Shown here: piece after piece, positions 1 to 6,528 of the stretch
Layout: each line of letters opens with the position of its first letter
Numbering within the stretch: the stretch's first letter is position 1
NCBI GenBank assembly: GCA_964624235.1
Contig: CAZUXY010000092.1
Span: forward strand, 1-11,044
Origin: CAZUXY01 sp964624235
Lineage (GTDB): Bacteria; Spirochaetota; UBA4802; UBA5368
Direction: 5' to 3'
Length of the DNA: 11,044 bases
Notes under the pieces: generated by a model
What the model saw: only the letters and a program-made list of their open reading frames with translations
Databases searched by the model: none
Told to the model about the DNA's origin: nothing
Program-made: the position numbers and the translations under genes

Positions 1-65
1 TTTTTTAGAAATGAAATATCCACACCGGGAATTACAAATTATATCATTTTTTAAGGAGGACTGAA

Positions 66-350
66 GTGGCTATAAAACCATTAGGTGATCGGGTTTTGAT
101 CGAGATAATGGAAGAGGATCTGCAGAAACAGGGAGCTTTGTATATTCCGGATACGGCGAAAGAGAAGCCCCAGCAGGGAAAGGTGATCTCGGTCGGGAAA
201 GGAAGATACGAGGACGGGAAATGGATCCCTCTGGATGTCAAGGCAGGGGATGTGGTTCTGTACGGTAAGTATGCCGGTACAGAGGTTAAACACGACGGGA
301 AAGAATATCTCATCGTAAGAGAAAATGATATCCTGGCGATTATTGATTAA
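66..350 (+). CDS. groS: Co-chaperonin GroES (Hsp10)
   Basis: GroES forms the heptameric lid of the GroEL folding chamber in the cytoplasm. The 94-residue product has the usual family length and opens with the conserved IKPLGDRVL strand. A mobile loop (about residues 16-33) follows, ending in IPDTAKEKP, then the GKV..VG.G core and the VLYGKY.GTE.K segment near the C terminus. The hydrophobic GroEL-contacting tripeptide in the loop reads LYI (25-27), preceded by Gly-Ala where many GroES proteins have Gly-Gly. Translation starts at a GTG five bases after a near-perfect Shine-Dalgarno (AAGGAGGA, 53-60). groEL follows 19 bases after the stop, so the two form an operon. Only 65 upstream bases are visible. 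They contain no CIRCE-type inverted repeat, so the promoter and any HrcA site would lie to the left of the window. Confidence 0.98.
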   Translation: MAIKPLGDRVLIEIMEEDLQKQGALYIPDTAKEKPQQGKVISVGKGRYEDGKWIPLDVKAGDVVLYGKYAGTEVKHDGKEYLIVRENDILAIID

Positions 351-369
351 TTGATAAGGAAGGTTAACA

Positions 370-2007
370 ATGGGAGCAAAATTATTGCAATATAACGAGG
401 AAGCGAGGAGGTCCATCCTTGAGGGGGTTACCAAGCTTAACGATGCCGTTCGTGTAACGCTGGGACCTCGTGGAAGAAATGTGGTGATCGACAAGAAATT
501 CGGTTCTCCCGCCATCACAAAGGATGGGGTAACCGTAGCAAAAGAGATCGAACTGGAAGACCACTTTGAGAACATGGGCGCCCAGATGGTGAAGGAAGTG
601 GCGACCAAGACCAACGACGTGGCCGGAGACGGAACGACCACCGCCACTATTCTTGCCGCCGGCATCTACCGGGAGGCCCTGCGTAACGTTACCGCCGGCG
701 CAAATCCAATGGATCTCAAACGCGGGATGGATAAGGCGGTCGACGCCTGTGTGAAGTTTATCGCCGATACCGCACGGGAAATCAACGACAAGAAAGAGAT
801 AGCCCAGGTTGCCTCTATTTCGGCGAACAATGATATGACCATCGGCGATCTTATTGCCGAAGCTATGGAAAAGGTGGGCAAAGACGGGGTTATCACCGTA
901 GAAGAAGCAAAATCAATCGAGACCAATCTTGAGGTTGTAGAGGGAATGCAGTTCGACCGCGGATATATTTCCCCCTATATGGTGAACAATCCCGAGACCA
1001 TGGAAGCGGTACTTGAAGATGCCCATATACTGATCCATGACAAAAAGATCTCTACCATGAAAGACCTCCTGCCGGTTCTTGAAAAGGTTGCACAGGCGGG
1101 CAAGCCCCTTCTGATCATCGCCGAGGAAGTAGAAGGCGAAGCGCTGGCGACCATCGTGGTGAACACCCTCCGCAAAACCATCAGCTGCGTCGCCGTCAAA
1201 GCTCCGGGTTTCGGGGATCGGCGCAAGGCCATGCTGGAAGACATTGCGATCCTGACCAAGGGCCAGGTGATTTCAGAGGACCTGGGTCTGAAACTCGAAA
1301 ACACCACCATTAACATGCTGGGCCGTGCAAAAAAGGTGATTGTTGACAAGGAAAACACCACCATCATTGAAGGATCCGGCGACCAGAAAGAAGTACAGGG
1401 AAGAATAAACGTGATCAAGAAGCAGATCGAAGAAACCACTTCCGATTACGACCGTGAGAAACTTCAGGAAAGGCTGGCCAAGCTGGCTGGAGGCGTGGCG
1501 GTTATCAACGTCGGCGCGCCAACCGAGGTGGAGCTCAAGGAAAAGAAGCACCGTGTTGAAGACGCGCTTTCCGCGACACGTGCCGCTGTTGAAGAAGGCA
1601 TAGTTCCCGGCGGCGGACTTACTCTGCTCTATGCGCAGAAGGCGATCGATGCGCTGGCGAAAAAACTGCAGGGTGACGAGAAAATCGGTGCTGAAATAGT
1701 AAGCAAAGCGGTTGAGGATCCCATGAGATGGATCGCCAATAACGCAGGTGTCGAGGGTTCCGTTATCGTGGAGAAAGCCAAGAATGAGAAGCAGGGGATT
1801 GGTTTCAACGCGAATACCCTGGTATGGGAAGATCTGATGAAAGCCGGTATTATCGATCCCGCCAAGGTTGTTCGTTCCGCCCTGCAGAACGCTTCGTCTG
1901 TAGCCAGTATGCTGGCCACCACCGAGGTGCTCATTACCGATAAACCGGAAGATGAAAAACCGATGCCCGGTATGCCTCCCGGAGGAATGGGCGGAGGAAT
2001 GTATTAA
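370..2007 (+). CDS. groL: Chaperonin GroEL (Hsp60)
   Basis: GroEL is the tetradecameric ATP-driven folding chamber of the cytosol and works with GroES. The 545 residues match the normal family length. The ATP-binding GDGTTTA segment sits at 86-92 (Asp87) and the hydrolysis aspartate is Asp398, both at the E. coli GroEL positions. ATRAAVEEGIVPGGG (403 onward) is the classic chaperonin signature. The protein ends in a Gly/Met-rich tail (PGMPPGGMGGGMY), typical of GroEL whose disordered tails fill the cavity. The start ATG follows AAGGAAGG (356-363) at six bases. It is the second gene of the groES-groEL operon and is followed 15 bases after its stop by a strong intrinsic terminator. Nothing suggests a second, divergent paralogue or damage to the gene. 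Confidence 0.99.
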   Translation: MGAKLLQYNEEARRSILEGVTKLNDAVRVTLGPRGRNVVIDKKFGSPAITKDGVTVAKEIELEDHFENMGAQMVKEVATKTNDVAGDGTTTATILAAGIYREALRNVTAGANPMDLKRGMDKAVDACVKFIADTAREINDKKEIAQVASISANNDMTIGDLIAEAMEKVGKDGVITVEEAKSIETNLEVVEGMQFDRGYISPYMVNNPETMEAVLEDAHILIHDKKISTMKDLLPVLEKVAQAGKPLLIIAEEVEGEALATIVVNTLRKTISCVAVKAPGFGDRRKAMLEDIAILTKGQVISEDLGLKLENTTINMLGRAKKVIVDKENTTIIEGSGDQKEVQGRINVIKKQIEETTSDYDREKLQERLAKLAGGVAVINVGAPTEVELKEKKHRVEDALSATRAAVEEGIVPGGGLTLLYAQKAIDALAKKLQGDEKIGAEIVSKAVEDPMRWIANNAGVEGSVIVEKAKNEKQGIGFNANTLVWEDLMKAGIIDPAKVVRSALQNASSVASMLATTEVLITDKPEDEKPMPGMPPGGMGGGMY

Positions 2008-2022
2008 AAAATCGATACGTGC

Positions 2023-2050
2023 AAAAAAGGGCGCTGCGGCGCCCTTTTTT
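2023..2050 (+). terminator. Bidirectional intrinsic terminator after groEL
   Basis: A six-base-pair GC stem (GGGCGC 2029-2034 with GCGCCC 2039-2044) closes a TGCG loop, which belongs to the very stable UNCG tetraloop class. It is flanked by six A on the left and six T on the right. The symmetry means it should stop transcripts from both sides: groEL from the left and the convergent glycosyltransferase from the right. Confidence 0.93.
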
Positions 2051-2081
2051 ATTCAATCCTGTATTGAAGCAGAAAACCGAA

Positions 2082-3059
2082 TCAATTGAAGTTGGCTTTG
2101 TCTTTAATAGTGTACGGGCGTTTGCCCTGCGATTCATGGTAAACCCTGATCAGGAGCTCCGCGAGTATACCGAGCAGTATAAACATGAAACTCAATATTA
2201 TCAGCATTACGGTCAATAACAGCATGGGATTCCTGATCATGGAATGCTTCAGGTATATTTTCATACCTACGACCAATGCCCCGCTGACGCAGCTTGCGAA
2301 GAACATAAAAGCGCCTATTCCGCCGAACACGTAAATGGGTTTCGTCGCGAACGAACCCATAAACTTGATGGTAAAAAGATCAAGCAGCACTTTGAATGTA
2401 CGTATAATACCGTATTTTGATTTTCCGTACTTTCGAGGATTATGGTTGACCGGGATTTCAGTGATCAATGCCCCCACCCATGAGGCATGTATGGGAATGA
2501 AACGATGCATCTCACCGTACAATTTCACTTCCCTTATCACCTCACCCCGGTATGCCTTCAAGGAACATCCCAGGTCGTGCAGGCGTACGCCGCTGACCCT
2601 GGAGATAAGCCGGTTCGCGATTCGTGAAGGGATGGTTCGATAGAAAAGATTGTCCTTGCGGTTCCTGCGCCATCCGCTGACCACATCGTATCCTTCCTCG
2701 ATTTTATCAAGCAGGGCTTTAATGTCACGGGGATCGTTTTGCAGGTCGGCGTCCATGAATATCAGCACCTCTCCGCCGGCGTGGTCGATCCCGGCGGCCA
2801 TGGCGGCGGTCTGGCCGAAGTTGCGGCGGAATCTTATAACTTTAAGACGGCGGTCTTTTCTGGCAAGTGCTGAAAGAATTGCATAAGACCGGTCTGTGCT
2901 TCCGTCATCCACAAAAATAATCTCATATTTAATGTTGAGCGGATCTACGGCCCTGACTATCTCATGATATTGAGGTTCAACGTTGTCCTCTTCATTATAC
3001 ATGGGTAGAATAATAGAAAGGAACGGGTTTCGATTTTTTGCCGTTTTTGAGGTTTTCAT
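2082..3059 (-). CDS. Family 2 glycosyltransferase, dolichol/undecaprenol-phosphate sugar synthase type
   Basis: This is a GT2 inverting glycosyltransferase of the DPM1/GtrB/ArnC type. Such enzymes move a sugar from a nucleotide sugar to polyprenyl phosphate on the cytoplasmic face of the inner membrane. In the 325-residue product, SIILPMYNEE (15-24) opens the GT-A domain. VDDGSTD (50-56) and the metal-binding DAD (103-105, followed by LQNDP) are the nucleotide-sugar motifs. A basic RKYGKSKYG patch (209-217) precedes two predicted membrane helices (about 242-266 and 278-302), as in GtrB. I chose ATG 3059 because GGAG lies five bases upstream. A longer TTG start at 3086 would fall at the predicted transcription start and has no ribosome site. 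The donor sugar cannot be read from the sequence; glucose, mannose and aminoarabinose are all possible. The gene stands alone, convergent with groEL. Confidence 0.9.
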   Translation of the reverse strand: MKTSKTAKNRNPFLSIILPMYNEEDNVEPQYHEIVRAVDPLNIKYEIIFVDDGSTDRSYAILSALARKDRRLKVIRFRRNFGQTAAMAAGIDHAGGEVLIFMDADLQNDPRDIKALLDKIEEGYDVVSGWRRNRKDNLFYRTIPSRIANRLISRVSGVRLHDLGCSLKAYRGEVIREVKLYGEMHRFIPIHASWVGALITEIPVNHNPRKYGKSKYGIIRTFKVLLDLFTIKFMGSFATKPIYVFGGIGAFMFFASCVSGALVVGMKIYLKHSMIRNPMLLLTVMLIILSFMFILLGILAELLIRVYHESQGKRPYTIKDKANFN

Positions 3060-3064
3060 AATTT

Positions 3065-3068
3065 CTCC
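3065..3068 (-). promoter_or_regulatory. Shine-Dalgarno that decides the glycosyltransferase start
   Basis: GGAG on the minus strand lies five bases before ATG 3059. No comparable site precedes the in-frame TTG at 3086, so the shorter protein is preferred. Confidence 0.7.
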
Positions 3069-3094
3069 GGTTTCATGAAATGACAATGTAACGG

Positions 3095-3123
3095 ATTAAA
3101 TTTTTTGAGCAATCCTTTTTCAA
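3095..3123 (-). promoter_or_regulatory. Sigma70-like promoter for the glycosyltransferase
   Basis: On the minus strand TTGAAA (3118-3123) is followed, after exactly 17 bases, by TTTAAT (3095-3100). This predicts a transcription start near 3088 and a leader of about 29 bases before ATG 3059. Both hexamers match consensus at five of six positions. The assignment is from sequence only. Confidence 0.6.
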
Positions 3124-3169
3124 GACGGGGATACCTGATTTTTAATTGACCCTTCTTTTGATACCGCAT

Positions 3170-3209
3170 TCACTTGCACGAGTGAGTGACCTGATGTTAA
3201 AATTAACAT
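3170..3209 (+). promoter_or_regulatory. Putative promoter with two overlapping palindromes upstream of the dehydratase-like gene
   Basis: A near-consensus -10 element TAAAAT (3198-3203) sits 18 bases after a weak -35 TTGCAC (3174-3179). A 16-base palindrome, ATGTTAA-AA-TTAACAT (3194-3209), encloses the -10. A shorter inverted repeat, TCACT-6-AGTGA (3170-3185), covers the -35. The predicted transcript would start near 3210, just before the AGAGGA ribosome site (3214-3219). The placement is what one expects of operators for a dimeric repressor, but the regulator is unknown. Confidence 0.45.
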
Positions 3210-3228
3210 TTTCAGAGGACGCAAGACC

Positions 3229-4296
3229 GTGTCATTACTGGGTTACCTGGTGGATCCATTGCGTGAATTGCTCTTTAACTGGGAGGGAATAGTCAGGCAA
3301 GAGTCCCTTTCGGGCGACAGTAAAGTTATATGCACACCCTGTGATATTCTTTCTCAGGAGATATGTGCCGCCTGCGGTGTGCTGCCCATCAGGATCCCCT
3401 CGCATGTTTTTGGGAAAGACTGCGTAGAGAGTGCGTTCGATGCTAGTTTCCCGGACATCATGAACAGGGGTATCTGCGATATCATGGTCATACCAGACAC
3501 CGGGTACTGCAGACAGTGTATGTCCGGTGACGCCGGTAGAGATGTATACCGTTTGGAATTACCGACCGGATATGGAGATGAATCCATCTTAAAAGTGCAT
3601 GAAGCTTACGCCGGGTTTCTTCTGAGCATCAGCGGCTGCGTTCTGGAAGAATTACCTGATGAGCGCCTGGTATTCGCGGCTGGTGTATATGGTGAGGTTA
3701 AAAGGCTGGTACGGGGGATATCATCGGAAAGGGCATTAAAACCGGGCTGTCTGTCCCATGTTGACATGCAGGTTGTTTTCGAATCGGCGGTTTGCTTTCC
3801 GGCGAATTTGGTTCTGGACCACCTGAGGCTTATCCTGAAGCAACTGAACGGTATACACACTGAGGCGGACCTGTCGCTGCCGAAGGTTCTGGTCGCAGGA
3901 GGTTTTCTGGGGGATGGTTCGGTTATGGATCTGATTGAGGCGGCGGGGTGTCTGGTTGTTGAGGACGACAGTTGCATGGGGCGCCGCCAGTTTGATGTTT
4001 CCGTAAACAGCGAATCTCCTTCTTTATATATGGACCTGCTTGGTTCCCTTGTCTTCAGGCCCTTATGCCCCGCCCTGAGGCCCGTAGAGGAAAGGTTTGA
4101 TCTGTTTTACCGTCAGTTGCGAAATTACGGGATTGAACTGGTCGTATTCATAGAGGACAGTTACTGTACCCGGGGAGTGAAGGATATGGAATACCTGAGG
4201 AAAAAACTGATGCGATCAGGGGTGGACCCCCTGATCGTGCGGAGCTCGAATGCGCAGGGTAAAGTGAAAGAATACATCAGCTCGGTAAAGCTATAA
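3229..4296 (+). CDS. 2-hydroxyacyl-CoA dehydratase / benzoyl-CoA reductase subunit-like protein (HgdB/BcrC family)
   Basis: The 355-residue product resembles one subunit of the HgdB/FldBC/BcrBC iron-sulphur family. These enzymes use a one-electron ketyl mechanism to dehydrate 2-hydroxyacyl-CoA or reduce benzoyl-CoA. Matching blocks are the N-terminal EICAACGVLPIRI (44-56), the central VLVAGGFLGD plus DLIEAAGCLVVEDDSCMGRRQFD region (220-256), and a C-terminal VVFIEDSYC segment (305-313). By position, Cys65, Cys83 and Cys313 are the likeliest ligands of the subunit's 4Fe-4S cluster. The protein is cysteine rich (15), with three CxxC pairs (35/38, 46/49, 94/97). Translation starts at GTG, nine bases after AGAGGA. 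No partner subunit, activase (HgdC/BcrAD ATPase) or CoA-transferase lies in the window, so it may act alone or with distant partners. The family call is firm; the reaction is unknown. Confidence 0.75.
   Translation: MSLLGYLVDPLRELLFNWEGIVRQESLSGDSKVICTPCDILSQEICAACGVLPIRIPSHVFGKDCVESAFDASFPDIMNRGICDIMVIPDTGYCRQCMSGDAGRDVYRLELPTGYGDESILKVHEAYAGFLLSISGCVLEELPDERLVFAAGVYGEVKRLVRGISSERALKPGCLSHVDMQVVFESAVCFPANLVLDHLRLILKQLNGIHTEADLSLPKVLVAGGFLGDGSVMDLIEAAGCLVVEDDSCMGRRQFDVSVNSESPSLYMDLLGSLVFRPLCPALRPVEERFDLFYRQLRNYGIELVVFIEDSYCTRGVKDMEYLRKKLMRSGVDPLIVRSSNAQGKVKEYISSVKL
4201..4237 (-). terminator. Possible protease terminator embedded in the opposing gene
   Basis: A perfect ten-base-pair stem (CGATCAGGGG 4213-4222 with CCCCTGATCG 4228-4237, five-base loop) lies inside the 3' end of the dehydratase-like gene. 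Read on the minus strand it is followed, six bases later, by six T (4201-4206). That would place a terminator about 70 bases past the protease stop. The offset between stem and T-tract is larger than usual, so this is tentative. No T-run follows on the + strand. Confidence 0.4.
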
Positions 4297-4305
4297 CCAC
4301 GGATA

Positions 4306-6303
4306 TCAGCGCAGCAGATCAATATAATCGACCGTGATATCGGCGGCTTCTTTCAAAAAAAGGTCCTTTTCAAGATTGATGAGCTTTTCAGATGGGTCAT
4401 TCTTCAGCTCTTTCTGTAGTTCGCGTATCTCCTTTTTTTCCATGGCGGATTCTTCTTTTAAACTGAGCTCTTTTGTATTCATCTTCGTTTTAAGGGACTG
4501 GATTTTTTCTATAAGCTCCTTGAATTTTTTGCTCCCCGAGATCCTTTCACGGGATTTATTCCTTAAACTGTTGATCATGACCTGGTTAACAAAATTCCTG
4601 TACGGAACGAAATCGGCGCTTTTCAGTTTCTCCCACTGTACGGGATATTTCAGTTTGTTTTCACCTATTATCCATACCGAGCTGATATCTGGGATAATTA
4701 TATCCGGGGTGATCCCGTTGAGCTGATTTGAGGTTCCGCCGGGCTGATAAAAAATGGCAGTGGTGATTTTTACCGCCCCTTTTTTCGCGGGAAGAGGGTT
4801 GTAGGTCTGTACTGTCCCTTTACCAAAGGTGCTTGTAGGACCGACTATCATGCCTCTGCGGTAGTCTTTGATAGCGCCGGCGAAAATTTCGGAAGCGCTG
4901 GCGCTGAATTTATCGATAAGAATCACGAGAGGACCGTCGTAATATACTCCGGGATCATTGTCGTTCATCGTTTCAACGTTGTTGTTGCCGTCCTTGACCT
5001 TGACAATGGGTCCCTGGTCAATGAACAAACCGGCAACATTAATGGCTTCAGTGAGGGCCCCTCCCGGATTGCCGCGAAGATCGAGCAGCATGCCTTCAAT
5101 ATTGAGGTTTTTCAACTTGTTGATCTGGAGTATCACGTCGGTCGAAGAACTTTTGGCCGATGGATCATTTCTCTGTACCGCATCGAAATCAAGATAAAAA
5201 GAGGGGAGCTTGATGTAACCAAGACGTATCTGGCGGTTCCCTTTGCGTATCGTAATAATGTCCGATTTCGCCGCACGGTCTTCGAGTTTGATTTCCTCAC
5301 GGACGATGGGGACGACAAAACGGTGGTTTTTCGGCGCGTTGCCGCCTTTTTCATCAGCGGCTTTACGGAGAATGGTAAGCTTCACCACCTTGCCGCGCTT
5401 TCCCCGTATCATCTTTACCACGTCCCTTAAATCCATATCGATCACATCCACCGGGTCGTCATCAGCCTGGGCCACGCCGAGTATTTTATCGTTGGGCTTC
5501 AATTTCAGCTGTTCCGGAAGTTTGTCCGCGGCACCACCGGGGATTATCGATTCGACAACAACGAAACCATCTTCTGAGCGAAGGAGTACTCCTATACCTT
5601 CCAGTTTAAGCTTGGTCGATATCATGAAATCCTCATGCTCTTCCTGGGAAAGGTAATTTGAGTGGGGATCCAGCGCCATCGAAAATGCGTTCATGAACAT
5701 TGAAAGCATCTTCTCATTGTCGATTTCATCAACCCGCTTTTTATTGAGCCGGTATTTGTTGATCAGCTTTGACTTTGCCTCATCTACGTTTTTCACCGCG
5801 GTGAGGTAGTTAAGCAGCTGCAGTTTGATGTTTTTACGCCACCGTTCGCTCATCTCCGCCTTGCTGGAAGGATAATCGATGCTGTCTTTATCAACAACGA
5901 TCGTCTCGTCTTTTTCAAAATCATAATTCTGCTTGATCAGCGTATTGAACAGCTTCATGTTTTCTTCGTAACGTTCCTTGTAAACGGACAGAATATCAAA
6001 TACAACGCCCAGCTTCCCCTCTTCGATCAGATCGTCGAGTTTGTTCTCATAAGCACGGAATTTCTCCATATCCTGTTTATAGAAGTAGTATTTACCCGGA
6101 TCGATGTATGAGAAAAGGTTCGATAAGGTGCGTCGGGACACTTCATCAGTGAATGCGTGATAACCGACATGTTTGGACAGGAAAACCGACACGAGAGGTT
6201 TAATGTCGGTCTGCTTCAGGCCATCGGTCCGGTTGAAACAACCGAACACCAGAATAATGAGGGTGAAAATAGAAAGAAACGCTTTATTTCGTTTTGTCAG
6301 CAT
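4306..6303 (-). CDS. prc: C-terminal processing protease, Prc/Tsp type (peptidase family S41), predicted lipoprotein
   Basis: This is a tail-specific endoprotease of the periplasm that degrades or trims proteins from non-polar C termini. In the 665-residue product an N-terminal signal segment ends in LVFGC (Cys22), a relaxed lipobox suggesting membrane anchoring. A long helical N-terminal domain follows. A PDZ domain spans about 234-314 and the S41 catalytic domain about 345-525. The Ser/Lys dyad is Ser469 (middle serine of FSASASE) and Lys495 (FGKGT), with Asp480, spaced as in E. coli Prc. The C-terminal 90 residues are Lys/Glu-rich and probably coiled. LRGNPGG (409-415) is the conserved loop before the active site. 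I preferred ATG 6303, which starts the signal peptide directly. AGGAG lies 12 bases upstream (6316-6320), slightly far. An in-frame ATG at 6375 would add 24 residues and hide the signal segment. Confidence 0.92.
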   Translation of the reverse strand: MLTKRNKAFLSIFTLIILVFGCFNRTDGLKQTDIKPLVSVFLSKHVGYHAFTDEVSRRTLSNLFSYIDPGKYYFYKQDMEKFRAYENKLDDLIEEGKLGVVFDILSVYKERYEENMKLFNTLIKQNYDFEKDETIVVDKDSIDYPSSKAEMSERWRKNIKLQLLNYLTAVKNVDEAKSKLINKYRLNKKRVDEIDNEKMLSMFMNAFSMALDPHSNYLSQEEHEDFMISTKLKLEGIGVLLRSEDGFVVVESIIPGGAADKLPEQLKLKPNDKILGVAQADDDPVDVIDMDLRDVVKMIRGKRGKVVKLTILRKAADEKGGNAPKNHRFVVPIVREEIKLEDRAAKSDIITIRKGNRQIRLGYIKLPSFYLDFDAVQRNDPSAKSSSTDVILQINKLKNLNIEGMLLDLRGNPGGALTEAINVAGLFIDQGPIVKVKDGNNNVETMNDNDPGVYYDGPLVILIDKFSASASEIFAGAIKDYRRGMIVGPTSTFGKGTVQTYNPLPAKKGAVKITTAIFYQPGGTSNQLNGITPDIIIPDISSVWIIGENKLKYPVQWEKLKSADFVPYRNFVNQVMINSLRNKSRERISGSKKFKELIEKIQSLKTKMNTKELSLKEESAMEKKEIRELQKELKNDPSEKLINLEKDLFLKEAADITVDYIDLLR

Positions 6304-6362
6304 TATATGAATCCGCTCCTGGAGTAGTGTGTTCCCTGAAAACCACTCGTCAGTATAAACAT

Positions 6363-6395
6363 AAAAAGGTGGCATGATTCAGGCCACCATTTTTT
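6363..6395 (-). other. Hairpin at the predicted 5' end of the protease transcript
   Basis: GGTGGC (6368-6373) pairs with GCCACC (6383-6388) around a nine-base loop. A-runs lie to the left and T-runs to the right, so it looks like an intrinsic terminator on either strand. No gene converges here. The minus-strand promoter predicts transcription starting near 6391, two or three bases before the stem. It may therefore be a 5'-protective stem-loop or an attenuator in the protease leader. Confidence 0.5.
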
Positions 6396-6397
6396 AT

Positions 6398-6427
6398 AAT
6401 ATAGTGACGTGAAGTCTAAAAAGTCAA
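6398..6427 (-). promoter_or_regulatory. Sigma70-like promoter for the protease gene
   Basis: On the minus strand TTGACT (6422-6427) and TATATT (6398-6403) are separated by 18 bases. Each matches consensus at five of six positions. The predicted start, near 6391, leaves a leader of roughly 88 bases before ATG 6303. Confidence 0.6.
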
Positions 6428-6437
6428 TAATATTAAT

Positions 6438-6451
6438 TGAACCCCGGTTCA
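6438..6451. promoter_or_regulatory. Palindrome between the divergent protease and gatA genes (possible operator)
   Basis: TGAACC-CC-GGTTCA is a perfect six-base inverted repeat with a two-base centre. It lies just upstream of the -35 of the protease promoter and upstream of gatA. The size and symmetry fit a dimeric repressor site, but its regulator is unknown. Confidence 0.35.
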
Positions 6452-6517
6452 GTAAAAAATAATTGACCCTTTTTCAGTTACAAGGTGATATCAGGGATGA
6501 CGTTGCGGGCAGCAGAT

Positions 6518-6522
6518 GGAGG
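6518..6522 (+). promoter_or_regulatory. Shine-Dalgarno that decides the gatA start
   Basis: GGAGG lies six bases before ATG 6529. Another ATG at 6523 directly abuts it and cannot use it, and the TTG at 6463 has no ribosome site. The start at 6529 also gives the normal GatA N terminus. Confidence 0.8.
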
Positions 6523-6528
6523 ATGCCG

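Noticed and set aside
1..65. Possible CIRCE/HrcA operator or promoter before groES
   Set aside because: No TTAGCACTC/GAGTGCTAA inverted repeat or convincing hexamer pair is present; the regulatory region probably lies left of the window.
81..2137. Several long open frames on the minus strand across groES-groEL
   Set aside because: They are antisense to two unmistakable genes, lack ribosome sites and encode no recognisable domains; they arise from the codon bias of the real genes.
3060..3086. N-terminal extension of the glycosyltransferase from TTG 3086
   Set aside because: No Shine-Dalgarno precedes it and the predicted transcript starts at about the same place.
6304..6375. N-terminal extension of the protease from ATG 6375
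   Set aside because: It would put 24 polar residues before the signal segment and place the start codon in the hairpin loop without a ribosome site.
6463..6528. N-terminal extension of GatA from TTG 6463
   Set aside because: GatA normally begins close to the residues encoded from 6529, which has a GGAGG at ideal spacing.
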